Below the pieces are notes generated by a model. That model saw only the letters and a list, made by a program, of their open reading frames with translations. It made no database searches and was not told the DNA's origin. From positions 1 through 64,000 of the forward strand of contig CAIJWE010000059.1 in NCBI GenBank assembly GCA_903824295.1: a stretch of DNA of 64,000 nucleotides, written 5' to 3'. Numbering within the stretch: position 1 is the first letter of the stretch; each line of letters starts with the position of its first letter. A program made the position numbers and the translations under genes. Shown in pieces: positions 41,953 through 52,523 of this stretch. The stretch is from an uncultured Chlorobiaceae bacterium. GTDB taxonomy: Bacteria > Bacteroidota > Chlorobiia > Chlorobiales > Chlorobiaceae.

Positions 41953-41990
41953 GGGCAGGAGTCAGAAACAGTGTTTGACAATTCCTGCCC
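41953..41990. repeat. Strong hairpin in the intergenic region upstream of dapA
   Basis: gggcagga-gtca-gaaacagtgtt-tgac-aat-tcctgccc. Confidence 0.5.
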
Positions 41991-42283
41991 TGCCATCCCG
42001 AGATACCTCCGAGAGTGGAACAAGTAACGCGTAAATTTTTTTCAGAGACAAAAAGGCTTAAAATATTTCGGGAACGGCAAATTTGCTTTCTTTATTTATC
42101 TTCTACCTTTCTCGATCATAGAGTATCAACCGAAATCAAAGAGAGGAGCTCCCTGATACACGGTGACGTTCATGTCAGGCCGCTGAGTCGACAGGCATGG
42201 ACCATTCCCTTTAAAATATTGCAAAAAAAGGATTTCGAGGGATCAATATCACACGACTTCTACTAACAAGGGATTAAAAAAGT

Positions 42284-43174
42284 ATGTCCACACGATACCT
42301 TTCAGGATCTGCCGTTGCGCTGGTGACCCCGTTCAAAGCTGACAGCTCCGTCGATACCGACGCCTTAAGGAGGCTGGTGCAGTTTCATCTTGCGGCTGGA
42401 ACCGATATCATCATAACCTGTGGCACGACGGGTGAGTCGCCAACACTTTCAGGGGATGAGCAGTCTGCTATTATCCACACCGTAAAGAGTGAGGCTGGCA
42501 ACAATATTATCGTAGCGGCGGGTGCTGGCACCAATGATACAAAACATGCGGTCGAGCTGGCGAAAAATGCTGAGCGTGCCGGTGCGGCAGCGATTCTTTC
42601 GGTTTCACCCTATTACAACAAGCCTTCGCAGGAGGGAATCTATCAGCACTACCGCCATATCGCCGAGGCCGTCTCTGTGCCGATTATTATCTATAACGTT
42701 CCAGGCAGAACAGGCTGCAATGTTGCGGCATCGACCATTCTGCGGCTTGCAAGGGATTTTGAAAATATTGCGGCTGTCAAGGAGGCTTCAGAGAATATCA
42801 GCCAGATATCTGAACTTCTTGAGGAACGTCCAGACCATTTTTCCGTACTGACCGGTGAGGATTCGCTGATTCTGCCCTTCATGGCGATGGGGGGAGACGG
42901 AGCCATTTCTGTTGCAGCAAACCAGATACCGGCGCAAATCAAGCAACTGATTGAGGCTTCCAGGCGGGGCGATCTTGAGTCTGCCCGCTCCATCAACCGC
43001 CGTTATCGCAAGCTGTTAAAACTGAACTTTATTGAGAGCAATCCGGTGCCGGTAAAGTACGCCCTCTCAAGAATGGGGATGATCGAAGAGAACTACCGTC
43101 TGCCGCTGGTACCGCTCTCAGCAGAAAATAAACAGCTCGTCGACCAGGAGTTGAAGTCACTGGGCCTCATCTGA
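42284..43174 (+). CDS. dapA: 4-hydroxy-tetrahydrodipicolinate synthase
   Basis: [72 protein letters not shown]. Confidence 0.97.
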   Translation: MSTRYLSGSAVALVTPFKADSSVDTDALRRLVQFHLAAGTDIIITCGTTGESPTLSGDEQSAIIHTVKSEAGNNIIVAAGAGTNDTKHAVELAKNAERAGAAAILSVSPYYNKPSQEGIYQHYRHIAEAVSVPIIIYNVPGRTGCNVAASTILRLARDFENIAAVKEASENISQISELLEERPDHFSVLTGEDSLILPFMAMGGDGAISVAANQIPAQIKQLIEASRRGDLESARSINRRYRKLLKLNFIESNPVPVKYALSRMGMIEENYRLPLVPLSAENKQLVDQELKSLGLI

Positions 43175-43190
43175 AAGCACCCTGTTTCAG

Positions 43191-43227
43191 CCCTTTAAGC
43201 CGCTGCCGCGGCCAGCAGCTTGAAGGG
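43191..43227. terminator. Hairpin between convergent dapA and gcvPA, possible bidirectional terminator
   Basis: ccctttaagccgctg...cagcagcttgaaggg: 15-bp arms with one G-T pair and one mismatch. Only a short T-run. Confidence 0.45.
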
Positions 43228-43240
43228 TTTCCGTGTACAC

Positions 43241-44575
43241 TCACACCATCTCAGCAAGCTTTCCGGCAAAACCATCAAGCTCCTCGCGGCTCCGCTTCTC
43301 CGTAACAGCCACAAGCAGCCCGGTTTCGCCGTGAGCCGCAAGGTCATAGCCGGCAAACACCTTGTGCTCAAGCATACGCTCAATAACGTCAGCCGCAAGT
43401 ATTGGTGTTTCAACAACAAACTCGCGGAAAAATGGCGATGTGTACTTCAGAGAAAATCCTGGAATCGCGGCAATTTTTCCGGCAAGATAATGCGCCCCTT
43501 GAGCTGATTGTGTGGCAACCTGCTGCAACCCCTCTTTGCCAAGCAGCGACAGGTAGACCGCTGCCTGAAGGGCGTTGAGTGCCTGATTGCTGCAGATATT
43601 CGAGGTAGCTTTTTCGCGCCGGATATGCTGCTCGCGGGTCTGAAGGGTGAGAATAAAGCCATCCTCGCCGTCCCGGTCTTTGGTCATGCCGACCAGACGC
43701 CCGGGAATCTTGCGAACAAGCTGCTGCTTCACGGTAAAAATGCCAAAGTATGGCCCGCCAAAACTCTGCGAAGAGCCAAGGGGCTGACCTTCACCAACGG
43801 CAATATCGGCCCCGTAACTTCCGGGAGCAGCAAGCACACCGAGTGAGAGCGGATCGGCAGAAACAACAAAAAGCGCCCCTTTTTCATGGGCAATGGCCCC
43901 GATTGCTTCGACCTCTTCCAGAGAGCCGTAAAAGTTTGGCTGCTGAACCACCACAGCGGCCACATTCGGGCCGACAAGCTCCCTGAGTGCCGTAATGCTG
44001 CCAATACCCTCTTCAAGAGTGTTCTGTATCACTGCGTTGTGGCCAGCCGCTTCCAGATAGGTTTTCAGCACTGAGCTGTTCCAGGGATGCAGCTTGCCTG
44101 CCACAACAACCTCGTTGCGACCAGTGACGTTCATGGCCATCAAGACCGCTTCCGCCAAGGCTGTAGCCCCGTCATACATGGATGCGTTGGCAACATCCAT
44201 CTCATAAAGGCGGCAGACCAGGCTCTGGTATTCGTAGATCGCCTGCAGGGTACCCTGAGAGACCTCCGCCTGGTAGGGTGTATATGCGGTATAGAATTCG
44301 CTGCGGGAGGTGATGGTCTTGATAGCAGCAGGGATGAAGTGGTCGTATGCCCCTCCACCGAGAAAACTGACATAATCGGCGGTGCTCCGGTTGGCCGCAG
44401 CAAGAGCTTCAAGCAGTTTGCGCACCTGAGGCTCATCGGAAGGCGCAAAAAGATCGAGAGCCCGCTTCAGGCGGATCTCTTCAGGAATATCCACAATAAG
44501 ATCTTCAAAGGAGCTTACGCCGATTGCCTTGAGCATCTCCTCCCTTTCTCCGGCAGTATTGACAATAAATGGCAT
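43241..44575 (-). CDS. gcvPA: Glycine dehydrogenase (aminomethyl-transferring) subunit 1
   Basis: [74 protein letters not shown]. Confidence 0.96.
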   Translation of the reverse strand: MPFIVNTAGEREEMLKAIGVSSFEDLIVDIPEEIRLKRALDLFAPSDEPQVRKLLEALAAANRSTADYVSFLGGGAYDHFIPAAIKTITSRSEFYTAYTPYQAEVSQGTLQAIYEYQSLVCRLYEMDVANASMYDGATALAEAVLMAMNVTGRNEVVVAGKLHPWNSSVLKTYLEAAGHNAVIQNTLEEGIGSITALRELVGPNVAAVVVQQPNFYGSLEEVEAIGAIAHEKGALFVVSADPLSLGVLAAPGSYGADIAVGEGQPLGSSQSFGGPYFGIFTVKQQLVRKIPGRLVGMTKDRDGEDGFILTLQTREQHIRREKATSNICSNQALNALQAAVYLSLLGKEGLQQVATQSAQGAHYLAGKIAAIPGFSLKYTSPFFREFVVETPILAADVIERMLEHKVFAGYDLAAHGETGLLVAVTEKRSREELDGFAGKLAEMV

Positions 44576-44580
44576 TGTTA

Positions 44581-44964
44581 TTACTCCCCTGTGAGCTGAC
44601 GGTAGGCATCAGCGTCAAGCAGTGCGAGAATTGCTTCCGGACTCTCGACCTTTATCTTGACCAGCCAGCCATCGTTGTAGGGGTCCTGGTTGACAATTTC
44701 AGCACTCTCAAGCTGTGGGTTCAACTCAAGGAGTTCACCGGCAATCGGAGCAAAGAGGTCAGCAACCGTTTTTACCGCCTCGACCGTTCCAAATACCTCA
44801 TGCTGCTTCAGCACCGTTCCGATGGGTTTCAGCTCCACAAAAACAATATCGCCAAGTTCATGCTGGGCAAAGTCAGTAATGCCGACCAGAGCGGTCGTGC
44901 CGTCGGCAAGCAGTTTGATCCATTCATGGTCTTTGGTATAACGGAGATCTTCTGGAATAGTCAT
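44581..44964 (-). CDS. gcvH: Glycine cleavage system H protein
   Basis: [61 protein letters not shown]. Confidence 0.96.
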   Translation of the reverse strand: MTIPEDLRYTKDHEWIKLLADGTTALVGITDFAQHELGDIVFVELKPIGTVLKQHEVFGTVEAVKTVADLFAPIAGELLELNPQLESAEIVNQDPYNDGWLVKIKVESPEAILALLDADAYRQLTGE

Positions 44965-45076
44965 GGCAGAGAAAAAAGAATGTTGATTGAGTATAGAGCC
45001 GGGAATAACGGTTCGTCTTTGTCAGAAACAAGGTACTATTTTTTGCAATCCCTTCAAATCAGCCGGTTATGCACGT

Positions 45077-45823
45077 TTACGCAAGTCGCTGCCTCATGGC
45101 CTCATAGAGCAGCACACCCGCAGTCACGCTGACATTGAGAGATTCAACACAGCCTGCCATAGGAATACGGACAACATGGTCGCAGAACTCGAGTGCTTCA
45201 GGCGCAAGCCCGCTACCCTCCATGCCAAGCACAATGGCTGTCGCTTTTTTCATGTCGGTATCGGTATAGTTAAGTTCCGCATCCATGTCAGCCGCAAGAA
45301 CCTGAACATTGTATTGATGAAGAAATTCGAGGGCACGAACAAGACTTTTAACCTTGCAAATTCTCATATGGGAGAGCGCTCCGGCAGAAGCCTTGTGCAC
45401 AACGGCATTAACGGGTGCCCCCTTGCCTTCAACAAGTACAACCGCATCGGCCGCCACGGCTTCAGCCGTTCTGATAATGGCTCCAATATTGTGGGGATCA
45501 TCCAGTCCCTGTAAAACCACAAAGAGCGGGAAGCTGTTGCGGGGGTTCGCCAGTACCTCCTCAAGCGAGTAATAGGTGACCGAGCTGATGAGGGCGCACA
45601 CTCCCTGATGCTTTGTTGTTCCCGCAATCAGGGAGAGTTTTTCGAGCCGGGCCTTGCCACTCACAAGCTTCAGCCGTCTTGCGGTGATGACAATTTCCTT
45701 GAGTTTCGGGTGAGCCGTATTAAACTGAAAGTAGATCTTCTCAATGCTCTCGGGCTTTTGCTGGAGAAGTTCAAGTACGGCGTTCCTGCCATAGACAATA
45801 TTTTCGGAATGTTCCGCGTCCAT
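45077..45823 (-). CDS. rlmB: SpoU/TrmH family 23S rRNA 2'-O-ribose methyltransferase
   Basis: VYGRNAVLELLQ, LQGLDDPHNIGAIIRTAEAVAADAVVL, VLGMEGSGLAPEALEFCDHVVRIPMAGCVESLNVSVTAGVLLYEAMRQ. Confidence 0.95.
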   Translation of the reverse strand: MDAEHSENIVYGRNAVLELLQQKPESIEKIYFQFNTAHPKLKEIVITARRLKLVSGKARLEKLSLIAGTTKHQGVCALISSVTYYSLEEVLANPRNSFPLFVVLQGLDDPHNIGAIIRTAEAVAADAVVLVEGKGAPVNAVVHKASAGALSHMRICKVKSLVRALEFLHQYNVQVLAADMDAELNYTDTDMKKATAIVLGMEGSGLAPEALEFCDHVVRIPMAGCVESLNVSVTAGVLLYEAMRQRLA

Positions 45824-46084
45824 AAAAGCTCGTTTCCTCTGTCTGTAGGTTTAAAATAACAGGGGCCCATGTCGCAGCACTACGCTGGACTTTTTCCGGC
45901 ACTCCTGCTCTCTGTGGGGAAAACCGGAATCTAATTAAATTTATCAAATTCATTTTTTTTTATATCTTCATCGACGTACCATTTTTAGTTTTTTCCTTAT
46001 CCTTGCCTTTTGATGGTACCTTTTGCAGCACCGTCGCGCGTTCCATGTCAGTGATCTGCACATACCTTTCTCAATACAAATCAG

Positions 46085-49000
46085 GTGAATGACCGTATGA
46101 GCCGGACTTATAAAACAATGGAGGGAAATGAAGCGTTAGCTCATGTCTCTTATCGCACCAGCGAAGTTATCTGTGTCTACCCGATCACTCCAGCTTCACC
46201 AATGGGTGAGTATTCGGAAGCATGGGCGGCAGAAGGGAAAAAAAACATCTGGGGCACCACGCCGATAGTGGATGAATTGCAGAGTGAAGCCGGTGCTGCC
46301 GCAGCGGTTCACGGAGCGTTGCAGACCGGAGCGCTGACGACCACCTTTACTGCATCGCAGGGTCTTTTGCTTATGATCCCGAATATGTATAAAATCGCAG
46401 GAGAACTCACCCCCTGTCTAATCCACGTATCAGCCCGCGCGTTGGCGGGGCAGGCACTCTCGATCTTTGGCGATCATGGCGATGTCATGTCAGTGCGTGG
46501 AACAGGCTTTGCCCTGCTCGCATCCGCATCAGTTCAGGAAGTGATGGATATGGCATTGATTACGGCTGCCGCCAGCCTTGAATCAAGAATTCCGTTCCTT
46601 CATTTCTTCGATGGCTTCAGAACATCTCATGAAATTTCAAAAATAGAGGTTATTGCTGACGATATCATAAAGGCAATGATCAACGATGATCTCGTTATCG
46701 CGCACCGAAACCGCCGCATGAGCCCCGATGCACCAATTATCAGAGGCACATCACAGAATCCTGACGTCTATTTTCAGGGCAGGGAGACGGTTAACAGTTT
46801 TTACAATGCCTGCGCCGGAATCACCGAAAAAGCGATGGAAAAATTCGGGGAACTCACCGGTCGCCATTATAACCTCTACGAATACTACGGGGCACCAGAC
46901 GCTGAACGAGTGATTGTCTTGATGGGTTCCGGTGTTGAAGCAGCCCGTGAAACCGCGGAGTATCTCAATAAACAAGGCGAAAAAGTAGGCGTCATCCATG
47001 CCCGTCTCTTCCGTCCGTTTGATATCGAGCGTTTCGTCAAAGCCTTCCCTGCTACCGTCAAATCGGTTTCCGTGCTTGATCGGGTAAAGGAACCTGGTAG
47101 TGCTGGTGAACCACTCTATCTTGATACGGTCAATGCCCTGCTTGAAGGAGTGCAAAATGGATTGATAGCCAAAGTCCCCAACGTAACCGGTGGCAGATAT
47201 GGCCTTTCATCCAAGGAATTCACGCCGGCAATGATCAAAGCCGTCTTTGACAACATGGCGGCAGCCAAACCGAAAAACCATTTCACGGTTGGCATCAACG
47301 ATGATGTAACCAACAGCAGTCTTGACTTCGACCGAACCTTCTGTATTGAACCGGATGAAATGTTCCGGGCACTCTTTTACGGCCTTGGATCGGATGGAAC
47401 CGTCGGCGCCAATAAAAACAGCATAAAAATTATCGGTGAAAACACTGACAATTATGCCCAGGGCTATTTTGTCTACGACTCCAAAAAGTCGGGCTCAATC
47501 ACAACCTCGCATCTGCGTTTCGGCCCGCATGAGATACGTTCAACCTATCTGATCACGGAGGCCCAGTTTATCGGCTGCCACCACTGGATTTTCCTTGAGA
47601 TGCTTGACCTTGTCAAAAATCTCAAGCAAGAGGGTACCCTGCTGCTGAACACGCACTACTCTGCGGAGGAACTCTGGGAGAAACTGCCGAAGATTGTCCA
47701 GGAGCGACTGATCAGCAAAAAGGCAAAGCTGTTTACCATCGACGCCTATAAAGTTGCACAGGCAAGCGGCATGGGACAGCGCATCAACACGATTATGCAG
47801 GCCTGCTTTTTTGCCATCTCCGGTGTCCTGCCCCGTGAAGAGGCAATAGAAAAAATCAAGAGTTCCATCCGGACGACCTACGGGAAAAAAGGTGATGATG
47901 TCGTCAAGCAGAACATACAGGCTGTCGATGATACCCTCTCCAATCTGCATCAGGTTACTATCGGCTCCGTGGCTGACAGCAAAAAGAAACTCCGCGAGCC
48001 TATTGTCGGTGAGGCGCCTGATTTTGTCTGCAACGTTCTGGCAAAAATCATTGCTGGCGAGGGAGACGACATCCCTGTCAGTAATCTGCCGGCAGATGGC
48101 ACCTATCCGAGTGGAACCTCAAAATTTGAAAAGCGCAACTTGGCGGATGAAATTCCGGTATGGGAACCTGATATCTGTATCCAGTGCGCCAAATGCGCTT
48201 TGGTATGCCCTCATGCCGTAATCAGGGCAAAGGTCTATGATCCGAAATATCTGGCACACGCGCCACACACCTTTAAATCTGCTGAAGCAAAGGGTACCAA
48301 TTGGCAGGGGATGAAGTATACCATCCAGATTGCCCCTGAAGATTGTACCGGATGCGAAATCTGTGCCCATGTCTGTCCGGGACGAGATAAAAACAATCCT
48401 GGAAGAAAAGCACTGAACATGCACGAGCAACAGCCCATTCGTGAAACAGAGATTGACAACTGGAACTATTATCTCAATATTCCGGAATACGACCGAAACA
48501 AAATCAACATAAAACTGATCAAGGAACAGCAACTTCAAGAGCCGCTCTTCGAGTTTTCAGGTGCATGCTCCGGCTGCGGAGAAACTCCCTATATCAAACT
48601 CATGACCCAGCTCTTTGGTGACCGGCTGGTCATTGGTAATGCGACAGGATGCTCGTCAATCTATGGAGGAAACCTTCCAACAACTCCTTATACGACCAAT
48701 GCTGACGGTCTTGGTCCGACATGGTCGAACTCGCTTTTTGAAGATACCGCAGAGTTCTCACTTGGCTTCCGGATTTCAATCAACAAACAGCGTGAGTTTG
48801 CCCGCGAGCTATTACAGAGAGTGGCTTCCGAAATCGGCGAAACACTGACAAGCGAGATACTTGAGGCGACTGAGCTCAGTGAACCTGAAATATTTGAACA
48901 GAGAAAACGGGTTTCGATTCTCAAGGAGAAGCTCCGTCTGATGGATTCTTCCGATGCAAAGAACCTGCTCTCGGTAGCCGATATGCTTGTTAAAAAGAGT

Positions 49001-49654
49001 GTCTGGGCTGTCGGTGGTGATGGATGGGCTTATGACATTGGCTACGGCGGTGTTGACCATATTACTGCCGGAGACAAAAACATCAATCTTCTTGTGCTTG
49101 ATACCGAAGTCTATTCCAACACAGGAGGACAGGCGTCGAAAGCAACGCCAAAAGCCGCTGTGGCGAAATTTGCATCCGCCGGAAGAACCATAACGAAAAA
49201 AGATCTTGGTCTGATTTCAATGAGTTACGGAAATGCCTATGTTGCGTCGGTTGCCTTTGGAGCCCGCGATGAGCAGACACTGAAAGCATTCCTCGAAGCC
49301 GAGGCTTACGATGGACCATCAATCATCATTGCCTATTCACACTGTATTGCCCACGGTATCAACATGTCTACCGCTCTTGAGAATCAGAAGGCTGCTGTAG
49401 ATTCCGGCCACTGGATACTCTACCGTTATAATCCTGATCGGTTGCTGGAGGGAAAGAATCCACTGATACTTGATTCGAAAAAGCCAAAAATTCCGGTTGC
49501 CCAGTTCCTTGATATGGAAAACCGCTTCAGAATGCTCAAGAAGAGCCATCCTGACCATGCAAAAGAGTACTACGCTGCAATTCAGAAAGAGGTAGATGCA
49601 CGGTGGGCCCATTACGAATATCTGGCAGCACGCACCTTTGATGAGATCAAATAA
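46085..49654 (+). CDS. nifJ: Pyruvate:ferredoxin (flavodoxin) oxidoreductase
   Basis: TMEGNEALAHVSYRTSEVICVYPITPASPMGEYSEAW, two CxxCxxCxxxCP ferredoxin motifs (CIQCAKCALVCP, CTGCEICAHVCP), TPP domain GDGWAYDIGYGGVDHI. 1189 aa. Confidence 0.97.
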   Translation: MNDRMSRTYKTMEGNEALAHVSYRTSEVICVYPITPASPMGEYSEAWAAEGKKNIWGTTPIVDELQSEAGAAAAVHGALQTGALTTTFTASQGLLLMIPNMYKIAGELTPCLIHVSARALAGQALSIFGDHGDVMSVRGTGFALLASASVQEVMDMALITAAASLESRIPFLHFFDGFRTSHEISKIEVIADDIIKAMINDDLVIAHRNRRMSPDAPIIRGTSQNPDVYFQGRETVNSFYNACAGITEKAMEKFGELTGRHYNLYEYYGAPDAERVIVLMGSGVEAARETAEYLNKQGEKVGVIHARLFRPFDIERFVKAFPATVKSVSVLDRVKEPGSAGEPLYLDTVNALLEGVQNGLIAKVPNVTGGRYGLSSKEFTPAMIKAVFDNMAAAKPKNHFTVGINDDVTNSSLDFDRTFCIEPDEMFRALFYGLGSDGTVGANKNSIKIIGENTDNYAQGYFVYDSKKSGSITTSHLRFGPHEIRSTYLITEAQFIGCHHWIFLEMLDLVKNLKQEGTLLLNTHYSAEELWEKLPKIVQERLISKKAKLFTIDAYKVAQASGMGQRINTIMQACFFAISGVLPREEAIEKIKSSIRTTYGKKGDDVVKQNIQAVDDTLSNLHQVTIGSVADSKKKLREPIVGEAPDFVCNVLAKIIAGEGDDIPVSNLPADGTYPSGTSKFEKRNLADEIPVWEPDICIQCAKCALVCPHAVIRAKVYDPKYLAHAPHTFKSAEAKGTNWQGMKYTIQIAPEDCTGCEICAHVCPGRDKNNPGRKALNMHEQQPIRETEIDNWNYYLNIPEYDRNKINIKLIKEQQLQEPLFEFSGACSGCGETPYIKLMTQLFGDRLVIGNATGCSSIYGGNLPTTPYTTNADGLGPTWSNSLFEDTAEFSLGFRISINKQREFARELLQRVASEIGETLTSEILEATELSEPEIFEQRKRVSILKEKLRLMDSSDAKNLLSVADMLVKKSVWAVGGDGWAYDIGYGGVDHITAGDKNINLLVLDTEVYSNTGGQASKATPKAAVAKFASAGRTITKKDLGLISMSYGNAYVASVAFGARDEQTLKAFLEAEAYDGPSIIIAYSHCIAHGINMSTALENQKAAVDSGHWILYRYNPDRLLEGKNPLILDSKKPKIPVAQFLDMENRFRMLKKSHPDHAKEYYAAIQKEVDARWAHYEYLAARTFDEIK

Positions 49655-49671
49655 CAAACCCATCCAGAACA

Positions 49672-49700
49672 AAAAAACGGCGGAGTACCCGCCGTTTTTT
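49672..49700 (+). terminator. Rho-independent terminator after nifJ/por
   Basis: aaaaaacggcgg-agtac-ccgccgtttttt with additional Ts. Confidence 0.93.
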
Positions 49701-49749
49701 TTATCGTCCACCACCACATGCCACCGAGGCACTCCTGCAAAATCAATGG

Positions 49750-51501
49750 CTACGGCTTCGCTTTGAGTTTGTTTGCTTTTTTCTCCATTTCCAGCACCTT
49801 CTCCAGATTTCCCAGTTTCTCGTACACCTTGCCGAGATGATCCACAATTTCAGCTTCACGAGGATCCAGCTCCGCAGCTTTTTCAAGAACTTTTCTTGCC
49901 TCTTCATACTCAGCCATTCTGTACAGCACCCAACCAAGCGTATCAAGATAACCGGCATTGGCCGGCTCCAGAGCTACCACCTTCAACGCGAGCTCTTTAG
50001 CACGCGGAAGCTCTTTTCCCTGCACGGCAAGTACGTAGGCAAGATTATTCATCATAAGGATATTGTCGGGCTCAAGGGTAAGAATATTTTCATAGAGTTG
50101 GATACTTTTATCACGAAAACCAAGCGTGTCATAACAGAGTGCCAGAATGCTGCTGGCTCGAAGATAGAGGGTTTTTTCTTTTTGAGCCTGTTTTGAACGC
50201 AACGCCTTTTCAAGCAGAACGGCTGCACGTTTGAGCTTTCCTGTCTGAAATAAAAGCTCCCCTTCCAGCACGTGAAGACGGAAGCTCCCGGGAGGAAATC
50301 GTCTTTTAATCTTGTAAAGCGCCTCTGCGGCAGATCGGAACTCTTTCTGGATAACGGAAGCCGTAACAAACTCCTCCCAGATTTCAATACTGCCTGGATC
50401 GAGAAGCAGGGCCTTCCTGAAATCGATCAAAGCGGCTGCGGTATCCTGCTTCTGCATTTGAGCAATGCCACGGAGTGAATAAAGCTTGCCATTGCCGGGG
50501 TGCCGCCGGATAATTTCTCCAATCATGACAATTGCGGGATCTAAAAAAGAGCTCTCACGGGAGGCTCGCACGAGAAAAAGTTTGGCAAGCTCTGCCTTCT
50601 GTGGAAGAGTCACCTGATTGGTATTGAAAAAGCGGTTGAGATCGTTAAGAAACGCAGGATTATTTCCAGATTGAATGGAGAGCTCAAAAAGAGCCAGCCA
50701 GGCGGGAACTAATCCCTGGTTCTCCTTGAGCAGCTCCCTTAATGTCTTTGAGGCAAGATCATACTGCCGGGTCTGCAGATAAAGTTTACCAAGAGTAAGA
50801 CGCAATTGCTCTTTTATATCGCCTTGATCAATAAGTACAATCAACGTATTTATCGCATCCTGATAATGGGAGAGCGTCATCTCGATAAGCAGCATTTGTA
50901 TCAGGGTCGTCTCGTTTTTCGGATCAAGCGTTAACATTTCCTGAAATACAGCAATGGCTTTTTCTGGCTGATCAGCGGCAAGGTATTCTACTGCAAGGGA
51001 GGAGAGTGGTTCCGTGTTGCCTGGTTCAATAGCGGCAAGCTGACGATAAAGTGCAATGGCGCGGACGAAATCACGCTGTTGATGAGCGAGCGAAGCAAGA
51101 AATTCCAGATAATATTTGTTGCCAGCATTGAGCGAAACGCTTTTTTCACTGTGAATACGGGCGGAATCAAGCAGACCGAGAGCGATCCAGGATTTCGAGA
51201 GGGCATAATGGATGGCTGCATTAGAGGGCTGAGCGGTCAAAAGCCTCCCGTAACGCTCAACGGCTCCCCGGTCATCCCCTTTTGCACTCTGCAGCAATGC
51301 TGCAACAAACTCCTGTTTTGACGCTTCAGAAAGAGAGTCCGACAGAGGACGACCGACAGGTAACGGCGTTGTGGAAGCACAAGCTGAAAGAAGCTGGCTG
51401 AAAAGAACCACCATAAGCAGCAGAGAGCTGAAACCCTGCCCGTTATTGCGCGATACCGGCAATTCAGCCATTCGGCGCCACATCAAACAAGGGGCATTCA
51501 T
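49750..51501 (-). CDS. TPR-repeat lipoprotein
   Basis: Lipobox-like LLSACAS, many TPR units (e.g. NADI.. YLDTLGWVLYRMAEYEEARKVLEKAAELDPREAEIVDHLGKVYEKLG). Confidence 0.85.
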   Translation of the reverse strand: MNAPCLMWRRMAELPVSRNNGQGFSSLLLMVVLFSQLLSACASTTPLPVGRPLSDSLSEASKQEFVAALLQSAKGDDRGAVERYGRLLTAQPSNAAIHYALSKSWIALGLLDSARIHSEKSVSLNAGNKYYLEFLASLAHQQRDFVRAIALYRQLAAIEPGNTEPLSSLAVEYLAADQPEKAIAVFQEMLTLDPKNETTLIQMLLIEMTLSHYQDAINTLIVLIDQGDIKEQLRLTLGKLYLQTRQYDLASKTLRELLKENQGLVPAWLALFELSIQSGNNPAFLNDLNRFFNTNQVTLPQKAELAKLFLVRASRESSFLDPAIVMIGEIIRRHPGNGKLYSLRGIAQMQKQDTAAALIDFRKALLLDPGSIEIWEEFVTASVIQKEFRSAAEALYKIKRRFPPGSFRLHVLEGELLFQTGKLKRAAVLLEKALRSKQAQKEKTLYLRASSILALCYDTLGFRDKSIQLYENILTLEPDNILMMNNLAYVLAVQGKELPRAKELALKVVALEPANAGYLDTLGWVLYRMAEYEEARKVLEKAAELDPREAEIVDHLGKVYEKLGNLEKVLEMEKKANKLKAKP

Positions 51502-52498
51502 GAGTTTCGGAACCAGTTGAAAAACGTGCCAGCGCGCGGCGGGTCGCCACGCGCCCCCTTGTTGTTCTTGTCAGATAACCTGCCTGGATAAGGTATGGCT
51601 CATACACCTCTTCAATGGTATCCTGCTCCTCGCCAACCGAGACGGCAAGAGAGGCAATCCCGACCGGCCCACCACTGAATTTGTTGACAATGGTCTCCAT
51701 GATTTTTTTATCCATCTCATCAAGCCCTTCCTCATCAATTTCAAGACAGTCAAGGGTTTTGATGGCAATGGCCCGATTTATCAGATCAAAACCGTCAACC
51801 TGCGCAAAATCACGGGCTCGACGGAGCAGTCGATTGGCAATACGGGGAGTGCCTCGTGAACGACCGGCAATTTCCGACGCCGCTTCAGCATCAATGCCGA
51901 TACCAAGAATGGCTGATGCCCTTATGATAATACCCTCAAGAAGTTCCGGCGCATAATAGTCGAAGCGGCTGTTTATGCCGAACCTTGCCCTGAGAGGCGA
52001 AGTGAGCAGACCGGAACGTGTTGTGGCCCCGACAAGCGTAAAGGGCTCAATACGCAACTGCACCGCCCTTGCGGAGGGGCCGCTGTCGAGCATGATGTCG
52101 ATGCGAAAATCTTCCATGGCTGAGTAGAGATACTCCTCAACCGTAGGCGGCATACGATGAATTTCATCAATAAAGAGCACGTCGCCCTTTTGCAGACCAG
52201 TCAGGAGCCCTGCAAGATTGCCAGCCTTGTCGAGCATAGGGCCCGATGTCGACTTGATACTGCTCCCCATTTCGGCGGCAATAATGTAGGCAAGTGTCGT
52301 TTTGCCGAGCCCCGGTGGACCGGACAGCAAGACATGGTCCAACGCTTCGCCGCGCATTTTAGCCGCAGAAATAAAGACTTTCAAATTATCAGTCAGCCGT
52401 TGCTGGCCAGCAAAAGCATCCATACGGAGCGGCCGTATCTGCTCCTCGATCCTCGATTCAGCGGCATCAGGAGGCGTATTGAGCAGTTCTATTCTCAA
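51464..52498 (-). CDS. ruvB: Holliday junction DNA helicase RuvB
   Basis: DHVLLSGPPGLGKTTLAYIIAAEMG, LFIDEIHRMPPTVEEYLYSAMEDF, LVGATTRSGLLTSPLRARFGI. Confidence 0.97.
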   Translation of the reverse strand: MRIELLNTPPDAAESRIEEQIRPLRMDAFAGQQRLTDNLKVFISAAKMRGEALDHVLLSGPPGLGKTTLAYIIAAEMGSSIKSTSGPMLDKAGNLAGLLTGLQKGDVLFIDEIHRMPPTVEEYLYSAMEDFRIDIMLDSGPSARAVQLRIEPFTLVGATTRSGLLTSPLRARFGINSRFDYYAPELLEGIIIRASAILGIGIDAEAASEIAGRSRGTPRIANRLLRRARDFAQVDGFDLINRAIAIKTLDCLEIDEEGLDEMDKKIMETIVNKFSGGPVGIASLAVSVGEEQDTIEEVYEPYLIQAGYLTRTTRGRVATRRALARFSTGSETHECPLFDVAPNG

Positions 52499-52523
52499 AC
52501 AGAAAACATTACAAGTTGAACAA

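Noticed and set aside
41841-42023. 60-aa minus-strand ORF over the structured intergenic segment
   Set aside because: Sequence looks like translated hairpin/low-information DNA; better explained as noncoding.
42015-42266. 83-aa ORF upstream of dapA
   Set aside because: No homology pattern or convincing start context; likely spurious.
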